A stretch of DNA of 25,441 nucleotides, from assembly GCA_035906235.1 (NCBI GenBank), contig JAMIFN010000064.1, forward strand, positions 1-25,441, read 5' to 3'. Under the pieces are notes generated by a model, which did no database searches, had not been told where the DNA came from, and saw only the letters and a program-made list of their open reading frames with translations. Shown in pieces: positions 6,617 to 13,376 of the stretch. The stretch's first letter is position 1. Every line of letters starts with the position of its first letter. The DNA is from JAMIFN01 sp035906235 (GTDB lineage: Bacteria > Pseudomonadota > Gammaproteobacteria > Burkholderiales > Burkholderiaceae_C). The translations under genes were made by a program, and so were the position numbers.

Positions 6617-8707
6617 ATGAGCAATCTCTACACCGTGCAGGGCGGCATCGCCCTCGTCACCCTCAGCAACCCGCCCGTCAATGCCCTAAGCTGGCAACTG
6701 CGCCAGCATGTGGTCGCCGCCATCAACGCCGCCAATTTGGATGCCAGCGTGCAAGCCATCGTGCTGCACGGCGCGGGCAAGGGCTGGTGCGGCGGCGCTG
6801 ACATCAAAGAATTTGCAGACTTTGCCAACATCAAGCAGCCCGTTTTCACGCCGCTGATGGATGCGGTGGAAAAATCGGCCAAGCTGGTGGTGGCTGCCGT
6901 ACACGGCATCGCCCTGGGCGGTGGGCTAGAACTGGCGCTGGCCAGCCATGCCCGCGTGTTTGCCAAAGGCACGAGCGTGGCTTTTCCTGAAGTGAAATTG
7001 GGCATCTTGCCTGGCGCAGGTGGCACGCAGCGCTTTCCTCGCGTCGTCGGCCTAGAAACCGCTGCCAATATGATTATTTCTGGCAAGGCCGTGCCTGTGG
7101 ATACCCTGGCTGCCCTGCCCGCGCAAAAACTGGTGCAGCAATTGAGCGAGAGTGCTGAGACGGTGCTGGCCGATGCCATTGCCTATGCCAAGGCCAATGC
7201 CAGCGGCAAAATCACGCGCACCCGCGATCTGCCCGCCAAACACCCCTATGCCGATGGCTTTTTCACCACTGCCCGTGCGGCCTTGGCCAAAGCCTTGCAA
7301 GCGCCGCAGCTTTGCCTAGACGCGGTGCAAGCGGCTTTTAAACTGCCTTTTGACGCCGGCATCGCCAAAGAGCAAGAGCTGTTTTTGACCCTGATGCAAT
7401 CGCCCCAGGCGCGCGCTGCGCAACACGCCTTTTTGGCTGAACGCGCTGCGGGCAAAGTGGCCGATGTGCCTGCCGACACGCCCACCCGCAGCATTGCCCA
7501 AGTCGGCGTCATTGGCGCGGGCACCATGGGCGGCGGTATCGCCATGAATTTCCTCTCGGCTGGCATCCCCGTGGTGCTGCTGGAGATGAAGCAAGAGGCG
7601 CTGGATCGCGGCATCGCCACCATCCGCAAAAATTACGAAGCGCAGGTGAAAAAAGGTCGCCTGACGCAAGAAAAAGTCGAAGCCCTGATCGCCCTGATTC
7701 AGCCCAGCCTGAGCTACGACGATTTGAACAACGCCGACCTCATCATCGAGGCCGTGTTTGAAGACATGGGCGTAAAGGAAAAAGTTTTTAGCCAGCTGGA
7801 CGCCATTGCCAAGCCCGGCGCGATTTTGGCTAGCAACACCTCTACGCTAGACCTGAACGACATCGCCAACATCACCAAGCGCCCGCAAGATGTGATCGGC
7901 CTGCATTTCTTCAGCCCCGCCAATGTGATGAAGCTGCTGGAAGTGGTGCGCGGCGCCCAAACCAGCAAAGAGGTGCTGGCCACCGCCTTGCAACTGGCCA
8001 AAAAAATCAAAAAACTGGCGATTGTTTCTGGCGTGTGCGACGGCTTTATCGGCAACCGCATGCTCGACCCCTATATCCGCCAAGCCCTGTTCTTGGTGGA
8101 CGAGGGCGCAACGCCCGCGCAGGTGGACAAGGCCATGGAAAAATTCGGCATGAATATGGGGCCTTTCCGCATGTGCGATTTGGTCGGCAACGATGTCATG
8201 GGCTCGATTCGCCAGCGCCAGCGCCTGCTCTACCCCGGCAAGTTCTACAGCCCCAGCGCCGATTGGATCAGCGAACAAGGCCGCTTTGGGCAAAAAGCGG
8301 GCAAGGGCTGGTACGACTATGTGCCCGGCGCGCGCGCCCCCGTGCCAGCCAAAGAAGTGCTGGCCATGATTGAAGAAAAACGCAAAGAGCTGGGTTTAAC
8401 CGCCCGCAAAATCAGCGACGAAGAAATCATCGCCCGCTGCACCTACGCCCTGGCTAACGAAGGCGCAAAGATTTTGCAAGAAGGCATAGCCGAACGCGCC
8501 AGCGATATCGACATGGTTTACCTCAGCGGCTATGGCTTTCCCGCCTTCCGTGGCGGCCCCATGCAATACGCCGACGAAGTGGGTGCCTTCAACATCGTGC
8601 AGGCCATGACGCGTTTTTCCGCCAACCCACATGGCGACCCCGCCTTTTGGCAACCCGCGCAACTGCTGGCTGATTTGGCAGCCAAGGGCGGCAAGTTCAA
8701 CGCCTAA
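6617..8707 (+). CDS. Bifunctional enoyl-CoA hydratase / 3-hydroxyacyl-CoA dehydrogenase
   Basis: 696 residues from the ATG at 6617 (AAAGGAA 6-12 bases upstream). It performs the hydration and NAD-dependent oxidation steps of fatty-acid beta-oxidation. The N-terminal crotonase domain (about 1-190) has VHGIALGGGLELAL with Glu105 and AFPEVKLGILPGAGG with Glu125, the two hydratase glutamates. The Rossmann part starts at VGVIGAGTMGGGIA (296-309). The dehydrogenase dyad is His430 (GLHFFSPANVM) and Glu442, with Asn480 in GFIGNRM. Two 3HCDH C-terminal domains follow, with FPAFRGGPMQYAD (641-653). Size and domain order match peroxisomal-type multifunctional enzyme 1 or short FadJ/FadB-like proteins. 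No thiolase (fadA) lies beside it, so chain-length range and partner are unknown. Flanked by repeat copies 4 and 5. Confidence 0.93.
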   Translation: MSNLYTVQGGIALVTLSNPPVNALSWQLRQHVVAAINAANLDASVQAIVLHGAGKGWCGGADIKEFADFANIKQPVFTPLMDAVEKSAKLVVAAVHGIALGGGLELALASHARVFAKGTSVAFPEVKLGILPGAGGTQRFPRVVGLETAANMIISGKAVPVDTLAALPAQKLVQQLSESAETVLADAIAYAKANASGKITRTRDLPAKHPYADGFFTTARAALAKALQAPQLCLDAVQAAFKLPFDAGIAKEQELFLTLMQSPQARAAQHAFLAERAAGKVADVPADTPTRSIAQVGVIGAGTMGGGIAMNFLSAGIPVVLLEMKQEALDRGIATIRKNYEAQVKKGRLTQEKVEALIALIQPSLSYDDLNNADLIIEAVFEDMGVKEKVFSQLDAIAKPGAILASNTSTLDLNDIANITKRPQDVIGLHFFSPANVMKLLEVVRGAQTSKEVLATALQLAKKIKKLAIVSGVCDGFIGNRMLDPYIRQALFLVDEGATPAQVDKAMEKFGMNMGPFRMCDLVGNDVMGSIRQRQRLLYPGKFYSPSADWISEQGRFGQKAGKGWYDYVPGARAPVPAKEVLAMIEEKRKELGLTARKISDEEIIARCTYALANEGAKILQEGIAERASDIDMVYLSGYGFPAFRGGPMQYADEVGAFNIVQAMTRFSANPHGDPAFWQPAQLLADLAAKGGKFNA

Positions 8708-8721
8708 AGCCTGGGGTTTCC

Positions 8722-8754
8722 CCCTCTCCCCGAGGGAGAGGGCTAGGGTGAGGG
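8722..8754 (+). repeat. REP-like hairpin, copy 1; possible terminator
   Basis: CCCTCTCCC (8722-8730), loop CGA, GGGAGAGGG (8734-8742), then CTAGGGTGAGGG and a T-rich run. Fifteen bases after the dehydrogenase stop, it can act as an intrinsic terminator. The stem plus AGGGTGAGGG tail is a widespread proteobacterial palindromic repeat type. Confidence 0.7.
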
Positions 8755-8771
8755 TTGTTTTTCACAAGATA

Positions 8772-8809
8772 AATCAGCATTTCAGGCCGTGAAACCTGCC
8801 TGATTAGCT
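8772..8809 (+). repeat. Interspersed intergenic repeat, copy 5 (plus)
   Basis: Core ATTTCAGGCCGTGAAACC followed by TGCCTGATTAGCT. It lies exactly between the two REP-like hairpins (8722-8754 and 8827-8859), so three repeat units of two families are stacked here. Confidence 0.7.
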
Positions 8810-8826
8810 CTTATTTTTATAGTATT

Positions 8827-8859
8827 CCCTCCCCCTCTGGGGGAGGGTTAGGGTGGGGG
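8827..8859 (+). repeat. REP-like hairpin, copy 2
   Basis: CCCTCCCCC (8827-8835), loop TCT, GGGGGAGGG (8839-8847), then TTAGGGTGGGGG. Same architecture and orientation as the hairpin at 8722, 105 bases apart. From here to about 9146 I see no convincing gene. Confidence 0.7.
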
Positions 8860-9146
8860 CTGATTACGGCAAGCCATAGCCACAGCAAGACCCAAAATCG
8901 AGCATTGTTCATCCGCCAAGTTTTAGATTTGCCTAAATGACTTGGGTATGCGGCGCTTGTGTGGGGGCGTGGAAAGATCGGGCGTTGTTATGATGCACGG
9001 AGTGGGTGGCGCACCGTCGCCTAATTCTAGTTAGCAATTTTTAAGGCTTGGAGGTATGGGGACACATTGAAGTCAGCATCGTGATCTCGTTTGGGTTGGA
9101 AATCTTCGCTTCTGTCTTTGTCTTTGGCTTTGTTATGGAGGTATTT

Positions 9147-9266
9147 ATGAAAAACTCAATCGTTTTCTTTACTTCGGTATTTGCACGTGTTTGGTGCGGA
9201 ATTGCGTTCCTGCGGAGCTCTGGTGAGAAAAAATTTCAACCCGAACGAGAGATTAGTGCTGTATGA
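9147..9266 (+). CDS. Possible 39-residue small ORF, unknown
   Basis: An ATG at 9147 with a good GGAGG Shine-Dalgarno 5 bases upstream opens a 39-residue frame beginning MKNSIVFFTSVFARVWCG. The first 22 residues are hydrophobic. The 3' half overlaps the tRNA-like element at 9212-9322, so either the ORF or the RNA is likely accidental. I do not recognise the protein. Confidence 0.2.
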   Translation: MKNSIVFFTSVFARVWCGIAFLRSSGEKKFQPEREISAV

Positions 9267-9328
9267 ATATGTGTGCTTACCAAGAGAGAACGCAGGGGGT
9301 TCAATCCCCCCTCTCCGCACCATTTTTT
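9212..9328 (+). ncRNA. tRNA-like element with encoded CCA and T-run; tRNA remnant or novel small RNA
   Basis: The 3' part is a perfect tRNA ending: T-arm GGGGG / TTCAATC / CCCCC (9295-9311, 5-bp stem, 7-base loop with the TTCRA motif), a 7-base acceptor strand TCTCCGC (9312-9318), discriminator A and CCA (9320-9322), followed by TTTTTT. The 5' partner GCGGAG (9212-9217) pairs with CTCCGC. Directly next to it CTCTGGTGAG (9218-9227) pairs with CTTACCAAGAG (9276-9286) with one bulged base. I find no normal D-arm or anticodon arm, and the 111-base span is too long for a tRNA. It may be a decayed tRNA-Leu/Ser-type gene, an attachment-site remnant of an integrated element, or a structured RNA with a tRNA-like end. 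Confidence 0.35.
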
Positions 9329-9342
9329 GCGTATCGAAAGTG

Positions 9343-9402
9343 CGCTAACCCAGCAGACAATCCGATCCGCCTACGGCGGCCAGCTTACTTTATTCGTTAG
9401 GG
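9343..9402 (+). repeat. attC-like site 1 (weak)
   Basis: Starts with CGCTAAC and ends with CGTTAGGG; CTAAC and GTTAG are complementary, as in the R boxes of integron attC sites. The centre can pair as CCGCC TA GGCGG. Length 60 bases is in the attC range, and an ORF starts 3 bases after the right boundary, the typical cassette arrangement. The inner arms match poorly, so this is a tentative call. Confidence 0.35.
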
Positions 9403-9405
9403 TTT

Positions 9406-9828
9406 ATGGACGCGCTGTTGCTATCCCTTTCCAAGCTCTTCATGTTGGCAGCCTTCTGGGTAGGAATACCCGCGCTTCTCCTGTCCATGTTGCTGACTCT
9501 CGGTTTTCGCCTCAAGAATCGCCTTTCGTTATCTATCTTTTTGCTTGGTTTGTGTGGCCTTGCTTGTCTCGCGCTCGGCATCACTCTTGAAGGGCTGGTT
9601 ACAGGCGTAGCCCTCACACTGTCCCGATGGGGCCCCACAACTGTAAATATTGCCGCAGATCCCCAAACCTACTGGCTCGCCACTTCTGTTTGGCTCGCGG
9701 CTTCAAGTATGTGGCTCGGTGTCGTAGGCTGGTTGTTTGTCCGCCTACTAAAAAAACCTAGCCTTGCGGTCAAGGCGCTCCCTTCGGTCGCTGAACGCTG
9801 CGCGATAAAGCCGCGCAGCGTCGATTAG
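9406..9828 (+). CDS. Small membrane protein, unknown (possible cassette gene)
   Basis: 140 residues, not recognised. Three or four hydrophobic stretches are evident: about 3-32, 40-66 and 92-113, so it is an integral inner-membrane protein. The last 20 residues (AVKALPSVAERCAIKPRSVD) are read through an inverted repeat at 9790-9829 and may be appended sequence rather than an evolved tail. The start ATG has a weak AGGG nearby. Codon use and base composition are less GC-skewed at third positions than in the flanking housekeeping genes, suggesting recent acquisition. It sits between attC-like sequences together with another small membrane ORF, an arrangement like an integron cassette. Function cannot be assigned. 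Confidence 0.55.
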   Translation: MDALLLSLSKLFMLAAFWVGIPALLLSMLLTLGFRLKNRLSLSIFLLGLCGLACLALGITLEGLVTGVALTLSRWGPTTVNIAADPQTYWLATSVWLAASSMWLGVVGWLFVRLLKKPSLAVKALPSVAERCAIKPRSVD

Positions 9829-9829
9829 C
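9790..9829. repeat. Imperfect inverted repeat (degenerate attC or hairpin)
   Basis: GCTGAACGCTGCGCG (9790-9804) pairs with CGCGCAGC plus GTCGATTAGC (ending 9829) with a 3-base bulge. The 8-bp GCTGCGCG/CGCGCAGC core is perfect. The unit covers the end of the 140-residue ORF, and the next ORF begins 3 bases later, so it could be a degraded attC joining two cassettes; a simple terminator-like hairpin is possible but no T-run follows. Confidence 0.35.
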
Positions 9830-9847
9830 TCTATGTCAGGGGGCACG

Positions 9848-10084
9848 ATGCGCCATATGCTTCTTGTTTCTGGCTCCGCACTACTGATCTTCTCGTTCAT
9901 ATGGGGTTACTTATGGCTTGAGGTTCTTTGTGATCCGAAAGACGAACTCCAAAGTTTTTATGTACGAAATCCATCGGTTCATAAGGCTATAACTGCTCTG
10001 AACAAAATTTGGCTCCCCGCCCTACTCCTTGGGGCCACTTTTATCGCAGTCACCTTTTTCATCCCTGAGAGAAACCCTGTATGA
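9848..10084 (+). CDS. Small membrane protein, unknown (possible second cassette gene)
   Basis: 78 residues from the ATG at 9848, preferred because AGGGGG lies 4 bases upstream; an ATG at 9833 would add five residues. Two hydrophobic segments (about 3-25 and 52-71) flank a polar loop with CDPKDELQSFY, giving a two-pass membrane protein. The N-terminal segment could be an uncleaved signal anchor. Not recognised. It follows the 140-residue membrane ORF in the same direction and precedes a strong attC-like site at 10258, 170 bases of non-coding DNA in between. Confidence 0.5.
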   Translation: MRHMLLVSGSALLIFSFIWGYLWLEVLCDPKDELQSFYVRNPSVHKAITALNKIWLPALLLGATFIAVTFFIPERNPV

Positions 10085-10257
10085 CATATAGCCTATCTAA
10101 TCAGCGTTTCGCTCCTTGAAACAATCTTGAGCGCTAAGGACATTTGTGTAAAACCCAACATGAGGTTGAAGGCAATTTCTCGGACGACACGATGAGTTCA
10201 GCCAAGCTGGCGTTCATTGGATTTCAGAAGAAACCCAACGCCCAGAAGCAAAGTGGT

Positions 10258-10362
10258 GTCTAACAACGCGCTCCATCGGGGCACCTGCGGTGTCGCTGCG
10301 CTCCTTCGCAGCTGCTTTCGTTCGTTTTACTCACTCGGCACCCCTGAGCGCGGGCGTTAAAG
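10258..10362 (+). repeat. attC-like site 2 (strong imperfect inverted repeat, 105 bp)
   Basis: Left end GTCTAAC matches the R'' consensus RYYYAAC; right end GCGTTAAAG is close to the R' consensus GTTRRRY. Inside, CGCGCTC (10267-10273) pairs perfectly with GAGCGCG, GGGG with CCCC, and the top carries GCTGCG/CGCAGC. Unpaired bases on one arm and a hairpin tip are what attC folding needs. No integrase gene is in the window. Confidence 0.5.
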
Positions 10363-10520
10363 AACTGGGAAAGCTTATGCGGCTCAAATGGGGACTGTGA
10401 CGAATGGGTTTACGGTGCGTGCATCTTGGATCTTGGCATAAATGGAACAGGGGGTAGATGGTTCGTTTTGCCTACAAACCATGTGTAAGCTACTCTAAGG
10501 TGGCTTTCTTATGCGAGAAA
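10363..10520. other. Non-coding stretch
   Basis: Between the attC-like site and repeat copy 6 I see no ORF with a plausible start, no tRNA and no clear hairpin. Together with 10085-10257 it makes a gene-free flank of the cassette-like region. Confidence 0.5.
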
Positions 10521-10586
10521 GCTATAAATAGATGAGTTACCCAGGCAGGTTTCACGGCCTAAAACGCCAAAAACACCCTTAAAAAT
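10521..10586 (-). repeat. Interspersed intergenic repeat, copy 6 (minus)
   Basis: Inverted relative to copies 1-5: GCTAT at the left, then CCCAGGCAGGTTTCACGGCC and TAAAACGCCAAAAACACCC with TTAAAAAT. All segments of the full-length unit are present. It lies next to the rpsT terminator. Confidence 0.8.
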
Positions 10587-10595
10587 CGCCACCCA

Positions 10596-10636
10596 TGAAA
10601 AAACCGCCACAGGCTCAGCGCCTAGGCGGTTTTTCA
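10596..10636. terminator. Intrinsic terminator of rpsT (bidirectional)
   Basis: TGAAAAAACCGCC (10596-10608 region) pairs with GGCGGTTTTTCA (10625-10636). On the minus strand the stem is followed by TTTTTTCA, ending rpsT transcription; on the plus strand by TTTTTCATTTTT. Confidence 0.8.
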
Positions 10637-10724
10637 TTTTTCCAGCAGCGCACTCCATTCAAACAGCTGGGGGCTTAAGACCCCAGGGCTTTTGAAAAGA
10701 GCTGCTTAAACGCTGATGCGCTTA

Positions 10725-11018
10725 TTAAGCAGCGGCCAAAGATTTAACTTTGGCAGACAGGCGGCTCTTGTCACGAGCTGCCTTGTTTTTGTGAAAGATG
10801 CCTTTGTCGGCCACGGTGTCCACAATAGACTGCATGTCAACAAACAGGGTTTTGGCCAAATCTTTATCGCCGGCCAGTACCGCTTTTTCAACTTTCTTGA
10901 TAGCGGTGCGATAGCGTGAACGCAAAGAGGTGTTTGCTGCGTTCAGTTTGATGTCTTGACGCGCGCGTTTACGGCCTGAGGCCAGACGCGGGTTCTTTTT
11001 TTTCTTAGCTGATGCCAT
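10725..11018 (-). CDS. rpsT: 30S ribosomal protein S20
   Basis: 97 residues with the typical S20 pattern: Lys-rich start (MASAKKKKNPRLASGRKRAR), LRSRYRTAIKKVEKA in the first helix pair, and DKGIFHKNKAARDKSRLSA near the end. S20 binds 16S rRNA early in 30S assembly. AAGGAA lies about 6 bases upstream of the ATG. It is monocistronic, with its own promoter (TATAAT at 11068-11073 on the minus strand) and a strong terminator. It is divergent from livH. Nothing unusual. Confidence 0.97.
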   Translation of the reverse strand: MASAKKKKNPRLASGRKRARQDIKLNAANTSLRSRYRTAIKKVEKAVLAGDKDLAKTLFVDMQSIVDTVADKGIFHKNKAARDKSRLSAKVKSLAAA

Positions 11019-11067
11019 GATGATTCCTTAAGTGGAAGGGTTTGCGAATGATGCTGGAAAACCCGAC

Positions 11068-11073
11068 ATTATA
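11068..11073 (-). promoter_or_regulatory. -10 element for rpsT
   Basis: A perfect TATAAT on the minus strand, 50 bases upstream of the rpsT start codon. No clear TTGACA is found at the expected distance. It is followed by GTCGGG. Confidence 0.5.
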
Positions 11074-11182
11074 TGCTTGTGGATAAGAGCCTGGGCTGCC
11101 AGCGCATAAAATCCCCAGTTTTACCGCCAAGCCCGCCGCATGGGGGTTGCACGCCAGCCCTAGGGGTGGCCAAAGGGACTTT

Positions 11183-12121
11183 ATGGATTTCGACAGCAGT
11201 TTGCTTTTGCAGCAAATCATCAATGGTTTGGTGCTGGGCAGTATGTACGCCCTGATCGCGCTGGGCTACACCATGGTGTACGGCATCATCAATTTGATCA
11301 ATTTTGCCCATGGCGAGGTGTTGATGGTGGGTGCGCTAACCAGTTGGAGCGTGATTGGCGCCCTGCAAAATTGGCAGCCCGAGATGGCAGGCTGGCTTTT
11401 GCTGCTGCTGGGGCTGGCGGCGGCGGCTTTAGTCTGCGCGCTCTTGAATTTTCTCATCGAAAAAATCGCCTACAAGCCCCTGCGCAACAGCCCGCGCTTG
11501 GCGCCCTTGATTACGGCCATAGGCATGAGCATCTTGCTGCAGACCTTGGCCATGATTATCTGGAAGCCCAATTACAAGCCCTACCCCTTTTTGCTGCCCG
11601 GCGCCTTTGATATTGGCGGGGCAACCATCACCTATACCCAAATTTTGGCGCTAGGTTTGACGGCGATATCGCTAGCGGTGCTGAGCTATATCGTGGGGCG
11701 CACCAGTCTGGGGCGTGCCATGCGTGCCACGGCTGAAAACCCACGGGTGGCGGCGCTGATGGGGGTCAAGCCGGATATGGTGATTTCGGCCACTTTCATC
11801 ATTGGCGCGGTGTTGGCGGCCGTGGCTGGGGTGATGTGGGGCGCCAATTACGGCAGCATCAACCACACTACGGGCTTTTTGCCTGGGCTCAAAGCCTTTA
11901 CCGCTGCTGTTTTTGGCGGCATAGGCAATTTGCCGGGTGCAGTGTTGGGTGGTTTGATTTTGGGTTTGGTGGAGTCAATAGGGGCAGGGTATTTGGGCGA
12001 TTGGACGGGGGGATTTTTAGGCAGCCACTATGTTGATATTTTGTCGTTTAGCATTTTGATTGTGGTGCTGGTGTTTAAACCTTCGGGCTTGCTGGGCGAG
12101 CGCGTGGCCGATCGCGCGTAA
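11183..12121 (+). CDS. livH: Branched-chain amino-acid ABC transporter permease LivH
   Basis: 312 residues from the ATG at 11183, with AAAGGGA 4-10 bases upstream; a GTG further up (11147) would add 12 residues not typical of the family. It is one of two membrane subunits that import leucine, isoleucine, valine or related substrates. The opening QQIINGLVLGSMYALIALGY, then MVYGIINLINFAHGE, is the LivH hallmark. The C-terminal half has GRAMRATAENPRVAALMGV and GLKAFTAAVFGGIGNLPGA, the cytoplasmic coupling region. About eight transmembrane segments. First gene of livH-livM-livG-livF. Confidence 0.94.
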   Translation: MDFDSSLLLQQIINGLVLGSMYALIALGYTMVYGIINLINFAHGEVLMVGALTSWSVIGALQNWQPEMAGWLLLLLGLAAAALVCALLNFLIEKIAYKPLRNSPRLAPLITAIGMSILLQTLAMIIWKPNYKPYPFLLPGAFDIGGATITYTQILALGLTAISLAVLSYIVGRTSLGRAMRATAENPRVAALMGVKPDMVISATFIIGAVLAAVAGVMWGANYGSINHTTGFLPGLKAFTAAVFGGIGNLPGAVLGGLILGLVESIGAGYLGDWTGGFLGSHYVDILSFSILIVVLVFKPSGLLGERVADRA

Positions 12122-12133
12122 AGGAGCAAGTCT

Positions 12134-13357
12134 ATGCAAACATCCCTGAAACAACAGAAAAATCTGCGCGCCTTTCTCATCACCGCAGCCTTGGCTCTGG
12201 CCTTGCCTTTGCTGCTGCAAATCACGGGGGGCGATGGCCCCGTGCGCATTCTGGGGCTGGCGCTGCTTTATGTGATGCTGGCGCTGGGGCTCAATATTGT
12301 GGTGGGCTACGCTGGCTTGCTGGATTTGGGTTATGTGGCTTTTTATGCGGTGGGGGCTTATTCGTTTGCGCTCTTGGCTTCGCCGCATTTGACGGATAAC
12401 TTTCCCGCGCTGGCGGCGCATTTTCCGCAAGGCTTGCACATCCCTATTTGGCTGGCGCTGCCTTTAGCTGCGGTCGTTGCGGGTTTAGTGGGGGTCTTGC
12501 TGGGCATACCCGTTTTGCGTTTGCGGGGGGACTATTTGGCTATCGTCACCCTGGGTTTTGGCGAGATCATTCGCGTCTTTCTCAACAATTTAGACCAGCC
12601 CTATAACCTGACGAATGGCCCCAAAGGTATAGGCAGCATCGATAGTGCCAATTTTTTTGGCTACGACCTGGGGCAAAGCCATAGTTTTTTGGGTTTTGAA
12701 GTGCACTCAGTCACGCTGTATTGCTATAGCTTTTTGGCTTTAAGCGTGCTGGCGGTGTTTTTATGCTATCGCCTGCAAGATTCGCGCATAGGGCGTGCCT
12801 GGATGGCGATGCGCGAGGACGAAATTGCCGCCAAAGCCATGGGCATCAGCACGGTGCGCATGAAGCTTTTGGCCTTTGGCATGGGGGCAACTTTTGGCGG
12901 GGTTAGCGGCGCTATGTTTGCGGCCTTTCAAGGCTTTGTTTCGCCCGAGTCTTTCTCTTTGATGGAATCGGTGCTGATTATCAGCATGGTGGTGCTGGGT
13001 GGCTTGGGGCATATCCCCGGGGTGGTGTTGGGTGCGCTGCTATTGGCGGGTTTGCCAGAGATTTTGCGCTATGTCGCCACGCCCTTGCAGCAAATGACGG
13101 GTGGGCGTTTAGACGCTTCCATCTTGCGCCAATTGCTGATTGCGCTGGCCATGATCATCACCATGCTATTGCGCCCACGGGGGCTGTGGCCTGCACCTGA
13201 ACATGGGCAGGCGGCGGCGCCTATCGCCCCGGATGCCGCGCCCGATAGCCCACAGCACAATAGCCCCGGCATAGACTTTGCCGCCGATGCGGTGCCACGC
13301 CTGCATGAGCGGCGCGACCCCAGCGCCAGCCGTAGCCAAGACAGTGTCAATCCCTAA
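12134..13357 (+). CDS. livM: Branched-chain amino-acid ABC transporter permease LivM
   Basis: 407 residues. Starts 12 bases after livH with AAAGGAG upstream. LivM is the second permease subunit. Markers are VGYAGLLDLGYVAFYAVGAY (57-76), LRLRGDYLAIVTLGFGEI (128-145), TNGPKGI (160-166), and GRAWMAMREDEIAAKAMGIS (220-239), the coupling-helix signature. The family ends shortly after RPRGLWP (347-353). Here another ~54 hydrophilic residues rich in Ala, Pro, Asp and Arg follow, which is unusual and probably disordered in the cytoplasm. livG begins 19 bases after the stop. Confidence 0.94.
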   Translation: MQTSLKQQKNLRAFLITAALALALPLLLQITGGDGPVRILGLALLYVMLALGLNIVVGYAGLLDLGYVAFYAVGAYSFALLASPHLTDNFPALAAHFPQGLHIPIWLALPLAAVVAGLVGVLLGIPVLRLRGDYLAIVTLGFGEIIRVFLNNLDQPYNLTNGPKGIGSIDSANFFGYDLGQSHSFLGFEVHSVTLYCYSFLALSVLAVFLCYRLQDSRIGRAWMAMREDEIAAKAMGISTVRMKLLAFGMGATFGGVSGAMFAAFQGFVSPESFSLMESVLIISMVVLGGLGHIPGVVLGALLLAGLPEILRYVATPLQQMTGGRLDASILRQLLIALAMIITMLLRPRGLWPAPEHGQAAAPIAPDAAPDSPQHNSPGIDFAADAVPRLHERRDPSASRSQDSVNP

Positions 13358-13376
13358 GGGCCAAAGGATCGCAGCG

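Noticed and set aside
9273..9590. 105-residue ORF across the tRNA-like end and attC-like site
   Set aside because: It begins inside the tRNA-like element and overlaps the membrane ORF in another frame; its sequence is not hydrophobic or domain-like.
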